27,615 bases of DNA from a virus, in the IMG/VR virus record IMGVR_UViG_3300021083_000148, positions 1 to 27,615 of that record; one strand, written 5' to 3'. Made by a program: the position numbers and the translations under genes. Below the pieces are notes generated by a model. That model saw only the letters and a list, made by a program, of their open reading frames with translations, did not search any database and had not been told where the DNA came from. Position 1 is the stretch's first letter. Each line of letters starts with the position of its first letter. Shown in pieces: positions 15,743 through 24,791 of the stretch.

Positions 15743-16825
15743 ATGACAACTAAATCAGCACAGAACATACCACTTAGTCAGCAGCCGATTTATCCATTTG
15801 CTAAAGTAAGCCAGAATGGTAGCATTAATTTCGGTGCCATAGCTCCAATATGGTTATATTTCTTTAATGAATCCTACGCCAATGCCAATGGATATAACTA
15901 TACTGCTAATGGATTGATTTATGCAGATTCAAATGGAGTTTTAACATCTACATCAGCGCCAACTAATGGACAAATCTTAATTGGCTCAAGTGGAACTATT
16001 CCGCAGTTATCAACTCTCTCATCAAGTCAAGGAATTAACATTAGTAATGGGCCTGGCACAATATCAATTCAAAATACTGGAGTATTAAGTTTAGAAGGGA
16101 CGTTAAATCAATTAGTTATAAATCCTGATACTGGAATTGGTAATTTAATAGTGAGTTTGCCTGGGACTTTGATTGCTCCTGGCACAATGTCAGCTGAAAC
16201 ATATAATGTGAGAGGTAATAATCCACTTATTATTCCACAAAATGGCCTATATTTGACTGCTACTCCTAATACATTAGCATTTTCTACTAATTCAACATAT
16301 GCAATGAAAATTAGCTCATCACAGAACTTATTAATTGGTGTAACTTCTGATACTGGTCAAACATTACAAGTGAAGAATTCAGAATTGATATCAAATTCAT
16401 CAGGTGCAGCTACATTGAAATTGCAAGGAAGCTCATCTTCGAAAACATTTACTATTGATACTGGTGATTTACAAGTATTGAATTATACAAATACTTCTAT
16501 ACTTGATTTAAGTGATTCAGGACAATTAACTGTGGCTGATAGATTAATAGTTACACTTGGTGATGTGTATATTCAGAATGGAAATCTTACTGTAACTGGA
16601 AATGCTCAAATAACTGCCAAATTCGGATGTAATGGGAAATTACCACAAGCAAGCGTTCCAGGAACTGGTGGAACTGGCGCAACTGCTCCATCATTAACTC
16701 AGACCACTCCTTGGGGTTTCGCATCTTCTACTGATATAAATGCAATTTACGCGGCTGTGACTGCCAATGCTGCGGCTATTACTGAAATTTACAATGCATT
16801 AGTAGCAAATGGAATTATGTCTTAA
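15743..16825 (+). CDS. Tail fibre / appendage-like protein
   Basis: The N-terminus of this 360-residue protein (SQQPIYPFAKVSQNGSINFG, then WLYFFNESYANANGY) looks like a virion-anchoring segment. The centre is Gly/Ser/Thr/Asn-rich beta-repeat sequence with fibre character (QILIGSSGTIPQLSTLSSSQ). The C-terminus has a short helix, TDINAIYAAVTANAAAITEI, possibly trimerising. It starts one base after the recoded stop of the gp10-like gene, so the two are adjacent only in the recoded reading. No in-frame CGG. Confidence 0.6.
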   Translation: MTTKSAQNIPLSQQPIYPFAKVSQNGSINFGAIAPIWLYFFNESYANANGYNYTANGLIYADSNGVLTSTSAPTNGQILIGSSGTIPQLSTLSSSQGINISNGPGTISIQNTGVLSLEGTLNQLVINPDTGIGNLIVSLPGTLIAPGTMSAETYNVRGNNPLIIPQNGLYLTATPNTLAFSTNSTYAMKISSSQNLLIGVTSDTGQTLQVKNSELISNSSGAATLKLQGSSSSKTFTIDTGDLQVLNYTNTSILDLSDSGQLTVADRLIVTLGDVYIQNGNLTVTGNAQITAKFGCNGKLPQASVPGTGGTGATAPSLTQTTPWGFASSTDINAIYAAVTANAAAITEIYNALVANGIMS

Positions 16826-16844
16826 TGAAAATTTTACTAAGACG

Positions 16845-16852
16845 GATAAATA
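16845..16852 (+). promoter_or_regulatory. GATAAATA box upstream of the 204-residue gene
   Basis: GATAAATA followed by TAAAATAAGG lies 24 bp before ATG 16877, in the only sizeable gap of this tail block. Member of the recurrent octamer set. Confidence 0.42.
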
Positions 16853-16876
16853 TAAAATAAGGAAAAAGGAATCATT

Positions 16877-17491
16877 ATGATTTTACTCAATAATAGAAGT
16901 GCATCTTCAGCAGAATCATTAAATTGGGCCTGTTCTGATACGGTGTATGCTCTGAATATGACAGGAACTACAGGTTCCATTGCTACACTTGGTTCAGTTA
17001 CTGGTGGTAGTTTATATACTAATGGAACTTATACAAATGTGCCGTTAACTGGTGGCACTGGTAAAATGGCATTGGCCACTGTGGTAGTTTCAGGCAATGC
17101 TGTAACCACTGTTACAATCACTTCAGCTGGACTTGGCTATACTGCCTCTGATTCATTGAGTGCTGCCGCTGCAAATATTGGTGGCACTGGTAGTGGATTT
17201 AGTATACCAGTTGCTACAATCACTGCCTATACTGCTGTAGTCCAAGTTCCAACAGTTCCAGCATCGGCATCAATTGCAGCACCATTTAGTTTACTAGTTA
17301 ATTTCTCTGGTTCAACTAATTATTATGTAAATTTCAATGGCACATTAGCATCCGCTCCAGTAGCTAATAATGTATTAGGAACAGCATCTGAATTAAACCC
17401 AACTATTAGAAACATAGGCTCATTGACAAGTTTCAGTGTAGCAACAACTATCGCCGGCGTGATCGTTTTGGCTTGGTTTATAGCTCAATAA
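16877..17491 (+). CDS. Gly/Thr-rich structural protein sharing repeats with the gp10-like insertion
   Basis: A 204-residue beta-rich protein. Residues about 45-90 (GSLYTNGTYTNVPLTGGTGK, then GLGYTASDSL and GGTGSGFSIPVATI) resemble the repeat domain inserted in the gp10-like protein (YTNVPL, GSGYTTG, GGNGSGFIYTV). The hydrophobic C-terminus (ATTIAGVIVLAWFIAQ) could be a membrane or packing segment. Probably a minor virion or fibre component. RBS AAAAAGGA precedes ATG 16877. Confidence 0.55.
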   Translation: MILLNNRSASSAESLNWACSDTVYALNMTGTTGSIATLGSVTGGSLYTNGTYTNVPLTGGTGKMALATVVVSGNAVTTVTITSAGLGYTASDSLSAAAANIGGTGSGFSIPVATITAYTAVVQVPTVPASASIAAPFSLLVNFSGSTNYYVNFNGTLASAPVANNVLGTASELNPTIRNIGSLTSFSVATTIAGVIVLAWFIAQ

Positions 17492-17503
17492 AAGGAATAA
17501 ATT

Positions 17504-18961
17504 ATGTCATTAAGCGAATATTCACCTCTATCATATCCTGCACAGGAACCAGTGCTGGCAGTCGATGCTACCAATTTAGCGGGTGGAACTGCTAATGCTA
17601 TTCCATATCAAACTGGTCCTAATACTACAGCTTTCTTATCTGGTGGAACTGGTGTATTACAAGAATCAGCTGGAGCACCAACTTGGACTCAATCGCCAGC
17701 ACTTGCTTCACCGACTGCGACAACACAAACTACTACTGATAGCTCGACTAACGTTGCCACTACTGGATTCGTTCATACTGCTATTCAAAGTTCACCACAC
17801 ATGTTAGCACATTCACCAATTTCAAGTTTGGGATTGATGCCAACTGCTGGAAATTCAACACAGGCTGGTGATGGAACATATGGTGTGATATTTAATGTTC
17901 AATTACCTGCATTGGGTCCATTCTTTGGTTGTAAATTAATTTACTTGAATTATGATACTGTAAATACTCAGAACTGGGATGGAGTCAAAGTAGCACCAGC
18001 CGGAGCAAATATATCTGTTGGTAATAATGCACTTACATTCACTGGTTATGTGACTGTTGGTGGTTCTCAGGCATTTGGTGTTCCTGTTGCTACTACTGGT
18101 GCCGGCGGTCAATTAATTCCAGGCGTTACTATTACAGATTTCATCCAAGTCACAAGTGGTTCTGTCAATGGATTGCGTGTTGCTAGTCACATCAAGCCAA
18201 GTTCAAATTCAACAAATCATCCAAATTATAATAGCACTTATTATGCGGCACTGAATACCCTTACAGTTTCAACTGGACTTGCTGCCAATGCTGTTTATGT
18301 ATTTTCAGGATCGGGTGCTGCTCTTTCTAATCTTACTACTACTACCAATAGCACACTGAATAGTGGTGGCGATCAAAATCCAATTGCTGCCATATTTTAC
18401 TATTCAACAATTAAAACTGACGTATTTTGGTTTGGTGATTCTATTGTCCAAGGTTATGGAACAACTTCAACCTATGCAGGTATGGCTGAATATACAACAT
18501 TTAATTCTTTTGGTAATACAACTCAATATGGAGGCGCCAACTTCGCAACTACAGGTCAAACTACAGTTGATACTATGGCTCGACTCAAAACAGTTATCGG
18601 CGCTAACCAGCCTAAATATGCGGCATTTAAACCTTGGTCACCAAATGATGGAAATACATCTGCGGCATTTAATGCATCTTGGGGTTATACATTGGAAATG
18701 GTTAACTTTTGCTTACAGAATAATGTTATACCAGTGGTTGTAACTGCACCATTTGCTACAGGATATTCTAATACATTAATTACCGCACAGAATACATTAG
18801 TAAAAGCACTTCCGTCATCTGTGATTGTAGTAGATGCATACAATATTTTAACTCCAGGTGGTGTTTGGGTGTCTGGTTATAATTCTGGTGATAGTATTCA
18901 TCCAAATGATGCAGGCGAAAGTGCTGTTGCTACTGCATTTATTAATGCGACTCCATTTTAA
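17504..18961 (+). CDS. Appendage protein with C-terminal SGNH/GDSL hydrolase domain
   Basis: The 485-residue protein has an N-terminal fibre-like half (TTTDSSTNVATTGFVHTAIQ type repeat). Its C-terminal part is an SGNH hydrolase: block I FGDSIVQGYG with nucleophile S313, block II GANFATTG, block III-like PWSPNDG (N), and block V DSIHPN with D463 and H466. Such enzymes remove acyl groups from bacterial surface polysaccharide or lipid and occur in phage tail appendages. RBS AAAGGAATAAATT. No in-frame CGG. The substrate cannot be told. Confidence 0.8.
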   Translation: MSLSEYSPLSYPAQEPVLAVDATNLAGGTANAIPYQTGPNTTAFLSGGTGVLQESAGAPTWTQSPALASPTATTQTTTDSSTNVATTGFVHTAIQSSPHMLAHSPISSLGLMPTAGNSTQAGDGTYGVIFNVQLPALGPFFGCKLIYLNYDTVNTQNWDGVKVAPAGANISVGNNALTFTGYVTVGGSQAFGVPVATTGAGGQLIPGVTITDFIQVTSGSVNGLRVASHIKPSSNSTNHPNYNSTYYAALNTLTVSTGLAANAVYVFSGSGAALSNLTTTTNSTLNSGGDQNPIAAIFYYSTIKTDVFWFGDSIVQGYGTTSTYAGMAEYTTFNSFGNTTQYGGANFATTGQTTVDTMARLKTVIGANQPKYAAFKPWSPNDGNTSAAFNASWGYTLEMVNFCLQNNVIPVVVTAPFATGYSNTLITAQNTLVKALPSSVIVVDAYNILTPGGVWVSGYNSGDSIHPNDAGESAVATAFINATPF

Positions 18962-18970
18962 GGAATAAAA

Positions 18971-19957
18971 ATGTCAAATCAACAAAATGCAGCACCAGGG
19001 TTTTTCACTTCATTATCTGTTAGTGGCACAACTTCATCGAATATTGCTAGAACTGATTCTGCTCAATCCTTTGCCGGAACTCAAACCTTTACTGGTAATA
19101 TTACGAATGCTGCTACCACTGGAACAAGTATTGCTGCTGGTCAAATACTATATGCCGGTCAAACCGGAACTGGAACTGGCGGCGAAGTTAGATTAATAAA
19201 TGACGCCGGGGCAACTAACTGGGCGGTAGGACTGTTGGGGACTGCTGGTGCAACTAATCTTACAATCTATGATCTTCCAAATTCAGCTGCAAGATTAACA
19301 GTAAATGCGAGCACTGGTAATATATTAATAGGTGTCGCAACAGATAACGGAATTGATAAATTACAAGTTACTGGCACGGCAGCTATTTTGAATAGTGGTT
19401 CTTCTATACTGAAAGTAAGTTCAACTGGTGGGACTGGTGCAGCAATTCAATTTTTAGGATATACTGCATCTCATACAAACTGGCAAATTGATAATGGCAT
19501 ATTAGGCAGTGGTATTAATTTTACTCCAAGCACAACAGTAGGTGGCAACACATTCTCAACTATTGCATTTACAATGGCTTCGGCACAAGTTGTTTCAAAT
19601 GTAGCATTTAATTGTGCGAATAATTTATTAGTGGCAGGTAATTTAATAATTTCTAGCACTGCTCCTACTATCACTAGTGGCTTTGGCACTAGTCCAAGTA
19701 TAGTTGCTACCAGCACTGCTGCATTCAGTATTACTATAGGAAGTTCACCGGGATCTACTGGTATTGTTGCGTTACCTACTGCGCCACATGGATGGAGTAT
19801 TACTGCAACCAATATCACAAGTAATTCATCATTAACTGTGAGTTGTTCTGCACAATCAGCTACCTCAGTCACATTAACCAGTTATTCAAGAACAACTGGT
19901 TTGGCCGTAAGTTTCAATGCTAGTGATGTGATTGTGATTCAAGCATTACCATTTTAA
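18971..19957 (+). CDS. Tail fibre / appendage-like protein with tandem-repeat character
   Basis: A 328-residue Gly/Thr/Ser-rich protein. ARTDSAQSFAGTQTFTGNIT is a fibre motif common in phage tails and the middle shows repeating GATNLTIYD and ILIGVATDNG-like strands. The latter resembles LLIGVTSDTGQTLQVKNSE in the 15743 protein, so the two fibres share a module. The C-terminus is hydrophobic beta sequence. The stop overlaps that of the antisense tailspike (TTAA, 19954-19957). No enzyme motif. Confidence 0.6.
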   Translation: MSNQQNAAPGFFTSLSVSGTTSSNIARTDSAQSFAGTQTFTGNITNAATTGTSIAAGQILYAGQTGTGTGGEVRLINDAGATNWAVGLLGTAGATNLTIYDLPNSAARLTVNASTGNILIGVATDNGIDKLQVTGTAAILNSGSSILKVSSTGGTGAAIQFLGYTASHTNWQIDNGILGSGINFTPSTTVGGNTFSTIAFTMASAQVVSNVAFNCANNLLVAGNLIISSTAPTITSGFGTSPSIVATSTAAFSITIGSSPGSTGIVALPTAPHGWSITATNITSNSSLTVSCSAQSATSVTLTSYSRTTGLAVSFNASDVIVIQALPF

Positions 19958-21816
19958 GAATGAGTTGCATAGATCGGAACATACCCTAATACATTTCCAT
20001 CCATATCATAGATAATAAAGGCATTGGTAACGGTTGCTACACCAGCAGCCGTTACTGAATTACCAGTGCATAGTCCAGTAGTGCCACCAACTCTACCGTT
20101 AAATTGCGCAATATCTCCACTTGATATTGGCGTTAGTATAATGCCTGCATCTTTTCTAAATGAGATACCAGTAGAATATCTATTTATAACATCCGGGACA
20201 GTTCCTGAATCACTTCCAACTATGGCATCATTATAATTATTTCCTTCAACAAATTGAACCACACAATTAGTTAATGAGCCTATGAAATAAATGCCATAAC
20301 TAGTAACGCCGCCACCATCTAAATTCAAATCTTTAATGTAATTATTTGAGCTTTGAAATACCACACTATAAGAAGTACCACCTTCGACAACTTTACCACC
20401 ATTTATATAGATATTTGATGCACCAGGGAGTGATTCTATGCATTCACCTTGGGTTCCACTAATGTTGATATTATTAATATGAACATCAACTGCTTCAATT
20501 AGGAGTCCTTGATTAGTAGAACTTCCTCCTTCAATAGTAACATCAGTTAATGTTATAGTTTGGGTAATAGCCGAGCCAGTTTGACGAATTTGGATAGCAG
20601 GTCCGAGTCCAACTGCTGCTCTCATTGTTACATTTTCAAGTTTGGTATTAATTAAATTACCAGTAGTGCTCGAGACAGGATTGCCTATTTCAAGTCCGCC
20701 AACGACACTTGATGACCATTCGTATCCAACGACATTTGACATATAATTATCGTATACATTAGAATTGGTTGCATTAGTGATTGCTGCTACTGCTCCACAA
20801 TTTTGAGAAATACAGTTAGAAATACCACTTCTATTTGAATCTTCAATCACAAATCCAGTATCATAGCAGTTATTAGCAAAACTTCCAAGAATTAAATTAT
20901 TATTACCAGACACATAAAAACCATCACTTGGTGCTCCTGAAGTTCCACAATTAATGGCTTGACAACGATTTATAACTCCATTTACAGTAGTGCCACCAAA
21001 AGCACATCCAACTCCAGATATTGAATTATATCCAAGTGCATTCATTACAATACATCTTTCAACTTCAGGTGATGTGCAACTTACTAGCTTGATAGCCAAA
21101 TATTGAGTATTTTGTCCACTCAATCTATTTGACTGATTTGCATCAACTATTAGATTTCTTAATGAAATATATGATTGTGATGTTGCATATATTACAGCAT
21201 TGAAAGTTGTATTAGGTGCGGCCTGAATAGTTGAATAGCCACCCTCGGACATCAGGCAAATATTAGAACCTGGAATTGTAATTTGAGAATTCACAACATA
21301 TGTCCAACCAGGAGTGAAATATAAGTTGCCACCACCAACTGAATTAAGATATGTTAGGGCATTATTAATTGCGCTTGTAGCATCACCTCCACTAACCAGC
21401 GAAGCATTGAAATCTTGAGGAGTGATTGTCTCATTCAATTTAACATTCACATTTCGAAGAACTGAGGAACCTATCTGTTCAAAACCGATATATGTAGCAC
21501 CGCTTGATCCTTCAAGTAATGGTAACACACTAGGAACCACATTATCTTCATTTAAATATGTGGTAGCACCAGTTGGATCTGTGACAATAAAATGATAGGT
21601 TAGGGTGTTGTCAAGGAAAATAGAAACACGACCATATCCATCTGCAACTACTGGATTCGCATTAGCAGTAGGACTCGAGCCTGAATCACTATAAGTATTT
21701 TGGCGTGTTACTGAACTACCAGCCACATATGCATTTACCAATGCGCCGGATACTGGATTTCCATTGTTATCAAATATTTGAAATCCGAAAGGCCAGGCTG
21801 ATACTGAAATAGTCAT
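19954..21816 (-). CDS. Tailspike with right-handed beta-helix (pectate-lyase-like)
   Basis: The only long structural gene on the minus strand, 620 residues. ATG 21816-21814 has GGAG six bases upstream; an in-frame TTG at 21828 is less likely. The N-terminal 100 residues (FQIFDNNGNPVSGALVNAYV, then NPVVADGYGRVSIFLD, then TYHFIVTDPTGATTYLNED) are an anchoring domain common in podoviral tail spikes. The next part (SAINNALTYLNSVGGGNLYF) begins a pectate-lyase-3-like beta-helix of Asn/Gly-rich coils, such as RNLIVDANQSNRL. Such spikes bind or cut host surface polysaccharide. Catalytic residues cannot be assigned. No in-frame CGG. Confidence 0.82.
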   Translation of the reverse strand: MTISVSAWPFGFQIFDNNGNPVSGALVNAYVAGSSVTRQNTYSDSGSSPTANANPVVADGYGRVSIFLDNTLTYHFIVTDPTGATTYLNEDNVVPSVLPLLEGSSGATYIGFEQIGSSVLRNVNVKLNETITPQDFNASLVSGGDATSAINNALTYLNSVGGGNLYFTPGWTYVVNSQITIPGSNICLMSEGGYSTIQAAPNTTFNAVIYATSQSYISLRNLIVDANQSNRLSGQNTQYLAIKLVSCTSPEVERCIVMNALGYNSISGVGCAFGGTTVNGVINRCQAINCGTSGAPSDGFYVSGNNNLILGSFANNCYDTGFVIEDSNRSGISNCISQNCGAVAAITNATNSNVYDNYMSNVVGYEWSSSVVGGLEIGNPVSSTTGNLINTKLENVTMRAAVGLGPAIQIRQTGSAITQTITLTDVTIEGGSSTNQGLLIEAVDVHINNINISGTQGECIESLPGASNIYINGGKVVEGGTSYSVVFQSSNNYIKDLNLDGGGVTSYGIYFIGSLTNCVVQFVEGNNYNDAIVGSDSGTVPDVINRYSTGISFRKDAGIILTPISSGDIAQFNGRVGGTTGLCTGNSVTAAGVATVTNAFIIYDMDGNVLGYVPIYATHS

Positions 21817-21841
21817 AGAAAGCTCCAAGAGTGTATGAATA

Positions 21842-21849
21842 TATTTATC
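21842..21849 (-). promoter_or_regulatory. GATAAATA box upstream of the antisense tailspike
   Basis: On the minus strand GATAAATA lies 25 bp before ATG 21816, similar to the spacing on the plus strand. It is consistent with an independent promoter for the inverted gene. Confidence 0.42.
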
Positions 21850-21918
21850 TGATCAAGGATTTTAATATTCGAAATGGTAAATAATAGATAAATTGTAATA
21901 TCAGTGGAAGGAGACTTT

Positions 21919-21978
21919 ATGATTGATTTATCAAATTCAAATAAATTCAATGGGGTAGATTATGCCTTGGCGGTGTAG
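21919..21978 (+). CDS. Possible 19-residue leader ORF overlapping the ejection-protein start
   Basis: ATG 21919 has a strong ribosome site (GGAAGGAGACTTT) and encodes MIDLSNSNKFNGVDYALAV before TAG 21976-21978. It overlaps, in another frame, the start of the 21962 gene, whose own ribosome site (GGGG) is weaker. It may be a translational-coupling leader. Alternatively 21919 is the true start and a different shift connects the frames, but no CGG lies in this frame. Confidence 0.3.
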   Translation: MIDLSNSNKFNGVDYALAV

Positions 21979-23054
21979 CAGTTGCGGCAGGTGCAAGTTT
22001 AATTGGTGGAGCAATAAGTGCCAATGGACAAGAAAATGCTGCTCAGACGGCTGCTAATGCACAAACCCAAGCCGCTCAATTACAAGCAAATGTTTCTTCA
22101 AACGAATATACTGCTAATCAGGTTGCGAATCTGCCTACTAGAGAACTTGGTGGACTTGCTCAACAACAAGAAGGGTATTTACTTGGACTAACTCCAGATT
22201 TGAATATTTCTCCTGATTATTCAGTGTCAAATATCAATGCTAATTTGTCAGGTAATGGAGCAGTAACTTATTCAGGGCCGGGTGGTAATGCTACAAATAA
22301 TATTGTAAATGGTCAAAGTGGTGTCGGTGGAACTGGTGGAACTGGTGGAACTGGTGGAACTGGTGGAACTTCGACTTATGCACCTGGATCTGCTACTAAT
22401 CCTGGAACTCCTGGCACTGTTAATCAAGGAAGCATAAATCCACTTAGTGGAACTCCTAATAATGGCGTTGGTAGTGGCACTTATGGGTCACTTGAAAATC
22501 CATATAACCCATCGACATTCTATAATAGTCCTGATTATGATTTCTTAATGCAACAAGGAACACAAGCATTAAATAGATCAGAAGCCGCTGGCGGACAAGG
22601 ATATTCAAGTGGAGCATTGAAAGATGCACTTGGATTTGCTAGTGGGTTGGCATCAACTGATTATAATCAAGCATTTAGTAATAGCTTGAATGCTCAATCA
22701 CAACAAATTAACTTATTGAATGCGTCGGCAACTGGTGGCCAAGTAGCAACTGCAGGTAATGCGTCGGGTGGATATGCTACCGCTGGTGCTGTTGGATCTG
22801 CTGCTACTGGTGCAGGTAATGCTCAGGCAGCAAGCTCAATGGCCGGCGCAAATGCTTGGACCAGTGCCATAAATGGAACTACAAATACGGTTGCTAGTGG
22901 AGCATTAGCTTTAAGTAATCCAAATAGTCCATTCTATCTCGGTAATAATACAAGTGTTGGTGGTAATGGATTTAGCAGTGGTGGTAACTCTGGATTATCA
23001 ATTCCACCTCCATCAAGTGATGTTGGCACAGTTGCTGGCTTATCAACTGATTAA
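21962..23054 (+). CDS. Ejection-type virion protein, proposed +1 recoding at CGG 21971
   Basis: About 363 residues. ATG 21962, preceded by GGGG, reads ATG CCT TGG CGG TGT. Skipping the C of CGG gives MPWGVAVAAGASLIGGAIS…, a hydrophobic N-terminus typical of internal/ejection proteins. The frame then stays open to TAA 23052-23054; without the shift it stops after about 27 codons. The conserved-looking core NSPDYDFLMQQGTQALNRSE, AAGGQGYSSGALKDAL and SNSLNAQSQQINLL is characteristic of this group. A GGT repeat linker lies at 22326-22370. Function: probably carried in the particle and delivered with DNA. The early shift site (codon 4) means almost no product is made without recoding. Confidence 0.75.
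21971..21973 (+). other. In-frame CGG, proposed +1 recoding site 7 (CGGT), codon 4
   Basis: ATG CCT TGG CGG TGT; skipping C opens the 363-residue frame. Assignment depends on ATG 21962 being the start. Confidence 0.7.
22326..22370 (+). repeat. Five tandem 9-bp units encoding (Gly-Gly-Thr)5
   Basis: GGTGGAACT repeated five times without interruption. It encodes a flexible linker in the ejection-type protein and may vary in length by slippage. Confidence 0.85.
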
Positions 23055-23069
23055 GAAAAGGAAACAAGT

Positions 23070-24791
23070 ATGGCTTTTGAAAATGGACTTAATGCTGGGA
23101 TTATATTACAAGGAACGCCGACTACTCATCCAGTCCTTCCTCAAAATCTCAGTGATCAATTACAGGCAAATCAACAACTTGGATTAACTAATGCTCAAAC
23201 TGGTTTAGTTCAGGCAAATACTGGTCTAGTTGGTGCTCAACAACAAGGTGCTGAATTACAAAATCAAATTAATTCAATCCAGTTACAGCAAAGACAAGCT
23301 TCAATGAAAATTGCTCAGGAAATGGCACAGGAATATGGTAAGCCAGCGGCCGGTTCAGTATCACCCGGTGTAGGAAATCCACAAGGAAGTTCTGGGTCGG
23401 TATCACCTGGTGAAGGATTACAACCATCAGTTCCAGCCGGTTCTATGCCACCTGTAACTCCTGGACCTTCTCAATCTACTACTAATGCAGAATTGGGTGG
23501 TAGTCAAGGAAGTAATATTCCTAATTCTAGTTCAGGAACAAGTGGAACTACTGATTCAACTGGTCACGCATCGAGCGCAAATTATAATAATCAAGACTTC
23601 ATGGGTGATTATTTTAATAGATTAGCAACATCCGGTGCATTTACTCCTCAAGAAATATTTGCTATGAGAAAAGATTATAGTAATGCTAATTCAGGAATGG
23701 TTAAGGCCGCTGCTGATGCAGATAAGAGCGTAGCCGAAGCTAATGCCGCAAAGGCTACCAATACTGCTGCTAGTTCCAAGGCCGCCGCCGCAATTCAAGA
23801 ATATATTGGCCAAGCTGGTTTACCAATTGCCAAGGCATTGCAGGCTAATAATATGGCCACAGTGAATGCTCTAGTGCCACAATTTGCAGCACATATGGGT
23901 GACTTGGCTGTTGCTGGTGCATCTGCTCAATTACCACCAGGTCAGGTATTATCTCCTCAGCAAGAACAACAACTAAGACAACAAGCTTTTAATCAATGGG
24001 GTAATACCAATGATCCATCCGTGCAACATAGATTGTTGGCAATCACTGGTGCTTCAACTGCTGGACAGGAATTAGCAAAGACAAATTCAACTTTAGCATT
24101 ACAAGGTGCTGAAACTGGCCTGGCTGGAGCAAATACCTCAAATGTTAGACAGAAAACTGGACTTGAAGCTGCTGGTTCAGTGGCAGATATTCAAGCCGAT
24201 GTTGCTGCCAAACAAAATGCATTGAATAAGACACAGACTGCGATGCAATTGGCACAGAACTATCTTGGTGGGCATCCAAATGCTACATTGAATGATATTC
24301 AGGTGTGGCTTGGTGGTAATCCACAGTATGCTGAATATAAGGCGTTACTTGCACCTAGTAACCTTAATTCAATAAAAGAAAGCCTTGGTAGTAATAAGCT
24401 AAACCAAAATGAATACCAGCAAATTGCTCCTACTCAAATTAATACTGCGATGCCGGCAGCAGCAGTAGTGAATTTACTTGGATTTAATCAGAAAGTTCAG
24501 GCACAACAACTTCAGGCTTCACAATTACAAGCACAGAATATCGCCAAAGTAACTTCAGGCGCGGTTCCTGGATTAGATACTAGTGGAGCTAAAAGTGCTG
24601 GACAACCACAATCACCAGCAGTGACACCAGTTCCAAACCCTGTTGGGGTTGAGTCAATTAAGCCACAGAATAATGTTAATAAAACAGGAGTTCCAACTCT
24701 ATCTGAAATTCAGGATTATGCAAATAGACACAATGTTCCTTGGCAGGCGGTGGTAAAACAATTAAGAGATAAAGGAGTTAATGTCCAATAA
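23070..24791 (+). CDS. Ejection-type virion protein, Gln/Ala-rich
   Basis: A 573-residue protein starting at ATG 23070 (RBS AAAAGGAAAC). It is Gln/Ala/Asn-rich with helical repeats (GLVQANTGLVGAQQQGAEL) and a Pro/Ser/Gly-rich linker at about 90-175. The position behind the 21962 gene, the size and the composition fit the internal proteins that podoviruses inject with DNA (P22 gp7/gp20/gp16 type), although direct homology is not claimed. The C-terminal NVNKTGVPTLSEIQDYANRH and QLRDKGVNVQ suggest a small helical domain. The stop overlaps the next start (TAATG). No in-frame CGG. Confidence 0.65.
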   Translation: MAFENGLNAGIILQGTPTTHPVLPQNLSDQLQANQQLGLTNAQTGLVQANTGLVGAQQQGAELQNQINSIQLQQRQASMKIAQEMAQEYGKPAAGSVSPGVGNPQGSSGSVSPGEGLQPSVPAGSMPPVTPGPSQSTTNAELGGSQGSNIPNSSSGTSGTTDSTGHASSANYNNQDFMGDYFNRLATSGAFTPQEIFAMRKDYSNANSGMVKAAADADKSVAEANAAKATNTAASSKAAAAIQEYIGQAGLPIAKALQANNMATVNALVPQFAAHMGDLAVAGASAQLPPGQVLSPQQEQQLRQQAFNQWGNTNDPSVQHRLLAITGASTAGQELAKTNSTLALQGAETGLAGANTSNVRQKTGLEAAGSVADIQADVAAKQNALNKTQTAMQLAQNYLGGHPNATLNDIQVWLGGNPQYAEYKALLAPSNLNSIKESLGSNKLNQNEYQQIAPTQINTAMPAAAVVNLLGFNQKVQAQQLQASQLQAQNIAKVTSGAVPGLDTSGAKSAGQPQSPAVTPVPNPVGVESIKPQNNVNKTGVPTLSEIQDYANRHNVPWQAVVKQLRDKGVNVQ

